Positions 5,263-7,940 of a stretch of DNA of 7,940 bases are shown here, piece by piece. Position numbers and translations under genes: made by a program. Source of the stretch: Ruminococcaceae bacterium UBA5579. Its GTDB lineage: Bacteria > Bacillota > Clostridia > Oscillospirales > Ruminococcaceae. Within the stretch, counting starts at the first letter, position 1, and the number at the start of each line of letters is the position of its first letter. The notes beneath the pieces were generated by a model, which saw nothing but the letters and a program-made list of their open reading frames with translations, was not told where the DNA came from and ran no database searches. The DNA lies in assembly GCA_002425305.1 (NCBI GenBank), contig DILZ01000089.1, positions 7,927-15,866 of the forward strand, in the 5' to 3' direction.

Positions 5263-6270
5263 ATGGCAAAGTTACCGCCTAAAGCCGAGGAAGGCAATGC
5301 CAATGAATGGCTGAATACATACGCCGATATGGTTACGCTGCTGCTTACATTCTTCGTATTGCTGTTTGCGTGCTCCAACCTGGACGAAACAAAGCTGCAG
5401 TATGTCTTTCAGGAGTTTAAATCCCGCGGACATTACATAAATCAAGTTCTTACCAACCAAGACCCGTACGCCGAGGGAGATGGCGGTGTTACCGATAACA
5501 CAGACGAACCGGGCGGCGACGGCTCGATGCCGCAGAGCTATGAGGAGCTTTATACATACCTTGCGGATTATATCGAAAACAACAATCTCGCAGATTCCGT
5601 TTCGATAGATCAGGGCGATACGCATATAAAGATACGCTTTAACAGCACCGTTATGTTCGACGGCGACAGTTCGCTGCTTAACGAGAGCGGCAAAGAAGTG
5701 CTCAACGGGTTTGTACCGGCGTTCAGAGCGATAAATAAATACATCGCGCGAAATACGGTTTCGGGACACACGTCGGTTGGATCGTCGCATCTGAACGACT
5801 GGAGCCTTTCGGCGAACAGAGCGGTAAGCGTTACGAATTATCTTATTTCGCAAAAAACTTTTGATGAACGTAAGTTCCGCGTTATGGGCTGCGGTCCATA
5901 CGAGCCGGAGGATCCGGATAATCCCGCTGCGAACCGCCGCGTGGAAATGCTGCTTCTTAAAAACGAGCTTGATTTTACCGATATGAATGTAATTCAGGAT
6001 ATTCTCGAGCACGATTACAATTTGGGTACAAGTGTTTTCGATCCGGAAAATCAGAAGCCGGTCGATATTGACAAGTTGCCTCCCGGATCGGTCGATAAGA
6101 TTGTCGCGTTTATCGGAGAGAAGTTCGAAAACAACGGCGCTTCTACCGTTGGACAGTACGGACCGGGCGCAGTTGACGGCAGTATATTCATTCCGAAAGA
6201 GGAAACAAGCGGAGGCGGCGCTTCCGGTGCGGGCGGCAATAAAACCGATGCCGGTGATACATCCTCTTAA
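5263..6270 (+). CDS. motB: Flagellar motor stator protein MotB with C-terminal extension
   Basis: MotB anchors the stator to peptidoglycan and carries the ion-binding Asp. Residues 15-38 (EWLNTYADMVTLLLTFFVLL, then FACS) are the single membrane segment; Asp22 in the YAD motif is the essential ion-binding residue. A linker with an acidic, Gly-rich patch (68-88) leads to the periplasmic OmpA-like domain (about 117-233), recognised by SGHT (167-170), NDWSLSANRAVSV (178-190) and AANRRVEMLLL (222-232), with the two Arg typical of peptidoglycan binding. The residue after GHT is Ser171 instead of the usual Asp. About 100 residues follow the domain and end in a Gly/Ser-rich tail, so at 335 aa it is longer than many MotB proteins. 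AAGGAG at 5248-5253 lies 9 nt before the ATG. The gene is separated from motA by a 143-nt gap containing a terminator-like hairpin and a promoter, and stops 24 nt before fliM. Confidence 0.94.
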   Translation: MAKLPPKAEEGNANEWLNTYADMVTLLLTFFVLLFACSNLDETKLQYVFQEFKSRGHYINQVLTNQDPYAEGDGGVTDNTDEPGGDGSMPQSYEELYTYLADYIENNNLADSVSIDQGDTHIKIRFNSTVMFDGDSSLLNESGKEVLNGFVPAFRAINKYIARNTVSGHTSVGSSHLNDWSLSANRAVSVTNYLISQKTFDERKFRVMGCGPYEPEDPDNPAANRRVEMLLLKNELDFTDMNVIQDILEHDYNLGTSVFDPENQKPVDIDKLPPGSVDKIVAFIGEKFENNGASTVGQYGPGAVDGSIFIPKEETSGGGASGAGGNKTDAGDTSS

Positions 6271-6281
6271 AAACGACAGGC

Positions 6282-6287
6282 AGGTGG
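6282..6287 (+). promoter_or_regulatory. Ribosome binding site that selects the TTG start of fliM
   Basis: AGGTGG ends 7 nt before the TTG at 6295. Starting here retains the conserved N-terminal CheY-binding helix, whereas the first in-frame ATG (codon 13) would delete part of it, so TTG is preferred. Confidence 0.6.
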
Positions 6288-6294
6288 AATTAGA

Positions 6295-7284
6295 TTGGCT
6301 GATGTATTAACGCAGGCGCAGATAGACGAGATGCTTAAAAATGTTGCGATGGGCGCAGAGCCGGTCGTAACGAAGACAGAGGAGGCAGCGGTCAAGGAAT
6401 ACGACTTCCGCGCTCCGAAGAAGTTTACAAAAGAGCAGATAAAGATACTTGAAAGTATCTTTGAAAACTACGCCAGGCTGCTTTCCTCGTATCTTACGGG
6501 CAAGCTCAGGCTTTACAGCCGTGTAAGCCTTGTAAATATCGAGGAGCAGAGGTATAACGAATTTAACAACGCCCTGCCCGACTATGTAATTATGGGTATG
6601 GTAGATCTCGGCGTGAAGAACGATGAGATAAGTGAAACGGACGTTATAGTGCAGGTGTCAAATACAATGACCTACACGATGATAGACCGTCTTCTTGGCG
6701 GTAAGGGCGAATACAGCGATATAAGCCGCGATTTTACCGAGATAGAGATAACGATCATGACCGATATTATGGGTTCGCTTGCGGATCTTCTGAAAGAGCC
6801 GTGGCTCACACATATCGACCTTGAGCCGCGTCTTATCGGCATTGAAACAAACTCCAGAGTCGTTCAGACGATAGGTCATGAGGATACCGTAATAATAGTG
6901 GCGCTTGAGGTTGAGATAAACAGCCAGAAATCTATAGTTTCGGTATGTATCCCGGCGATAAATCTCGACGAGATCATGAGCAAGTTTATCCCGAGATATT
7001 CGGGCAGCCGCAGGAAGACCGACGCAAACCGCGAGCAGGAGCGCCGCGACAGTATTATGGGCGGCATCAGCACGACCGAGCTTACCGTTAAGGCGGTGCT
7101 CGGTGAGATAAACCTCGATATGTACGAGGTTCTTACGCTTCAAGTAAACGATGTAATCCCGCTTGATAAGAAGATAAGCGAAAATATCACCGTAAAGATA
7201 GGAAATCGATTTTGGTGTGACGGAAAGTTGGGTACATACAACAATAAAAAAGCAATAATGATAGAAAATTTTATAGATAATTGA
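6295..7284 (+). CDS. fliM: Flagellar motor switch protein FliM
   Basis: FliM is the middle protein of the cytoplasmic C-ring; it binds CheY-P and passes the signal to FliG. The 329-aa length is normal. Residues 4-16 (VLTQAQIDEMLKN) are the N-terminal CheY-P-binding helix, equivalent to LSQDEIDALL. The CheC-like middle domain (about 45-235) includes DRLLGGKGEYSD (131-142), with the GGxG motif involved in FliG contact, and the helix EITIMTDIMGSLADLL. The C-terminal SpoA/FliN-like domain (about 255-327) reads TTELTVKAVLGEINL, EVLTLQVNDVIPLDK and ITVKIGNRFWCDGKLGTYNN. Translation begins at TTG 6295 behind AGGTGG. It follows motB by only 24 nt, the place where fliL usually lies, and its stop codon overlaps the ribosome binding region of fliY. 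Confidence 0.96.
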   Translation: MADVLTQAQIDEMLKNVAMGAEPVVTKTEEAAVKEYDFRAPKKFTKEQIKILESIFENYARLLSSYLTGKLRLYSRVSLVNIEEQRYNEFNNALPDYVIMGMVDLGVKNDEISETDVIVQVSNTMTYTMIDRLLGGKGEYSDISRDFTEIEITIMTDIMGSLADLLKEPWLTHIDLEPRLIGIETNSRVVQTIGHEDTVIIVALEVEINSQKSIVSVCIPAINLDEIMSKFIPRYSGSRRKTDANREQERRDSIMGGISTTELTVKAVLGEINLDMYEVLTLQVNDVIPLDKKISENITVKIGNRFWCDGKLGTYNNKKAIMIENFIDN

Positions 7285-7297
7285 GGTAAAAAGTCAG

Positions 7298-7940
7298 ATG
7301 GCGAACGATGAGAACATAGAGTTCAATTCCTACGAAATTGACGCGGTCGGTGAGATCCTGAACATAAGTATGGGCTCTGCGGCAACAGCTGTTTCTGAGT
7401 TGCTGAACGCTAAGGTCTGGATAACGACACCAAAAGTCAATGTAGTAAAAGTAGGCGACTTGAATTACGACAATCTGGAGCCGGCGATATGCGTTAAGAT
7501 CGTATATGTCGAGGGCATTACGGGCTTGAATATGATGGTCCTGAAGCAGAACGACGTTCAGCTTATATTGAACCAGCTATTGGGAAACCCGTTGGTCATC
7601 GATCCGGATTTCCAGTTTGACGAGCTGAACATCAGCGCTGTAAGCGAGGTTATGAACCAGATGATGGGCGCGTCCGCAACGGCGCTGTCCGATCTTCTGG
7701 GAATGACGGTGGATATATCCGTTCCTATGCCGTACATCATTGAAAGCGCGAGCTTTGGCGATCTGTGCGAGATGGACGCTTCCGAAACGGTCGTTGCCGT
7801 AACGTTCAACCTTACGGTAGACGGTGTTATGGAAAGCGAATTTATGTCGGTAATGTCTTTGCCGCTTGCGAAAACGTTGTCCGGCAAAATGATAGAAAAG
7901 TTCTCCGAACCGGAAGAGCCGGAAGCATCGGGAGCTTCGG
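7298..7940 (+). CDS. fliY: Flagellar motor switch phosphatase FliY (3' end beyond window)
   Basis: The open frame starts at ATG 7298 behind GAGG (7283-7286) and runs off the right edge after 214 codons. It carries two CheC-type phosphatase motifs of the form (D/S)xxxExxN: D15-E19-N22 in EIDAVGEILNISMGSAATAV and S113-E117-N120 in NISAVSEVMNQMMGASATAL. These match the two active centres of Bacillus FliY, which dephosphorylates CheY-P at the switch. The visible sequence ends in an acidic linker (SEPEEPEASGAS), after which the FliN-like SpoA domain is expected. Bacillus FliY begins with a CheY-binding peptide; here only a short acidic, Asn-rich segment precedes the first phosphatase motif, and an in-frame TAG at 7274-7276 rules out a substantial upstream extension. 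The start lies 13 nt after the fliM stop. Confidence 0.94.
   Translation, partial: MANDENIEFNSYEIDAVGEILNISMGSAATAVSELLNAKVWITTPKVNVVKVGDLNYDNLEPAICVKIVYVEGITGLNMMVLKQNDVQLILNQLLGNPLVIDPDFQFDELNISAVSEVMNQMMGASATALSDLLGMTVDISVPMPYIIESASFGDLCEMDASETVVAVTFNLTVDGVMESEFMSVMSLPLAKTLSGKMIEKFSEPEEPEASGAS

Noticed and set aside
5272..6012. Open frame on the - strand opposite motB
   Set aside because: Basic, domainless translation that shadows a well-supported MotB.

Overview
This window is a stretch of a flagellar (fla/che-type) operon from a Gram-positive anaerobe, most likely a member of the Clostridia (Lachnospiraceae/Oscillospiraceae-like). The evidence is the gene order (fliK, flgD, the TIGR02530-type flagellar operon gene, flgE, flbD, motA, motB, fliM, fliY), the use of FliY (a CheC-like phosphatase switch protein) rather than a short FliN, purine-rich AGGAGG-like ribosome binding sites, two TTG starts, and moderate G+C coding DNA separated by A+T-rich gaps. 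Assignment below class level is not possible from what is seen. All genes lie on the + strand and the window is almost fully coding.

Layout. 22-324: C-terminal end of FliK (hook-length control), cut by the left edge. 349-1128: FlgD hook-cap protein with two Tudor-like modules. 1144-1548: small flagellar operon protein of the TIGR02530/Flagellar_put type. 1549-1715: a non-coding leader with hairpins. 1716-3962: an unusually large FlgE hook protein (748 aa). 3963-4051: a gap with a G+C-rich stem-loop. 4052-4273: FlbD/SwrD. 4325-5119: MotA. 5120-5262: a gap that appears to hold an intrinsic terminator followed by a strong vegetative-type promoter. 5263-6270: MotB. 6295-7284: FliM. 7298-7940: FliY, running off the right edge.

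How the genes work together. FliK, FlgD and FlgE build the hook: FlgD caps it, FlgE polymerises, and FliK sets its length. MotA and MotB form the ion-driven stator, whose membrane segments look more like the sodium-type (PomA/MotP) stators than the E. coli proton type. FlbD/SwrD is linked in Bacillus to stator torque. FliM and FliY belong to the cytoplasmic C-ring switch that receives CheY-P and, through FliY, removes its phosphate.

No previously undescribed system is evident; this is a recognisable core motility locus. The points that deserve attention are a perfect 22-bp inverted repeat at the left edge that looks like a fold-back assembly artefact, the repeat-containing insert in FlgE, the duplicated module in FlgD, the transcriptional break between motA and motB, the absence of fliL between motB and fliM, and a FliY without the usual N-terminal CheY-binding peptide.
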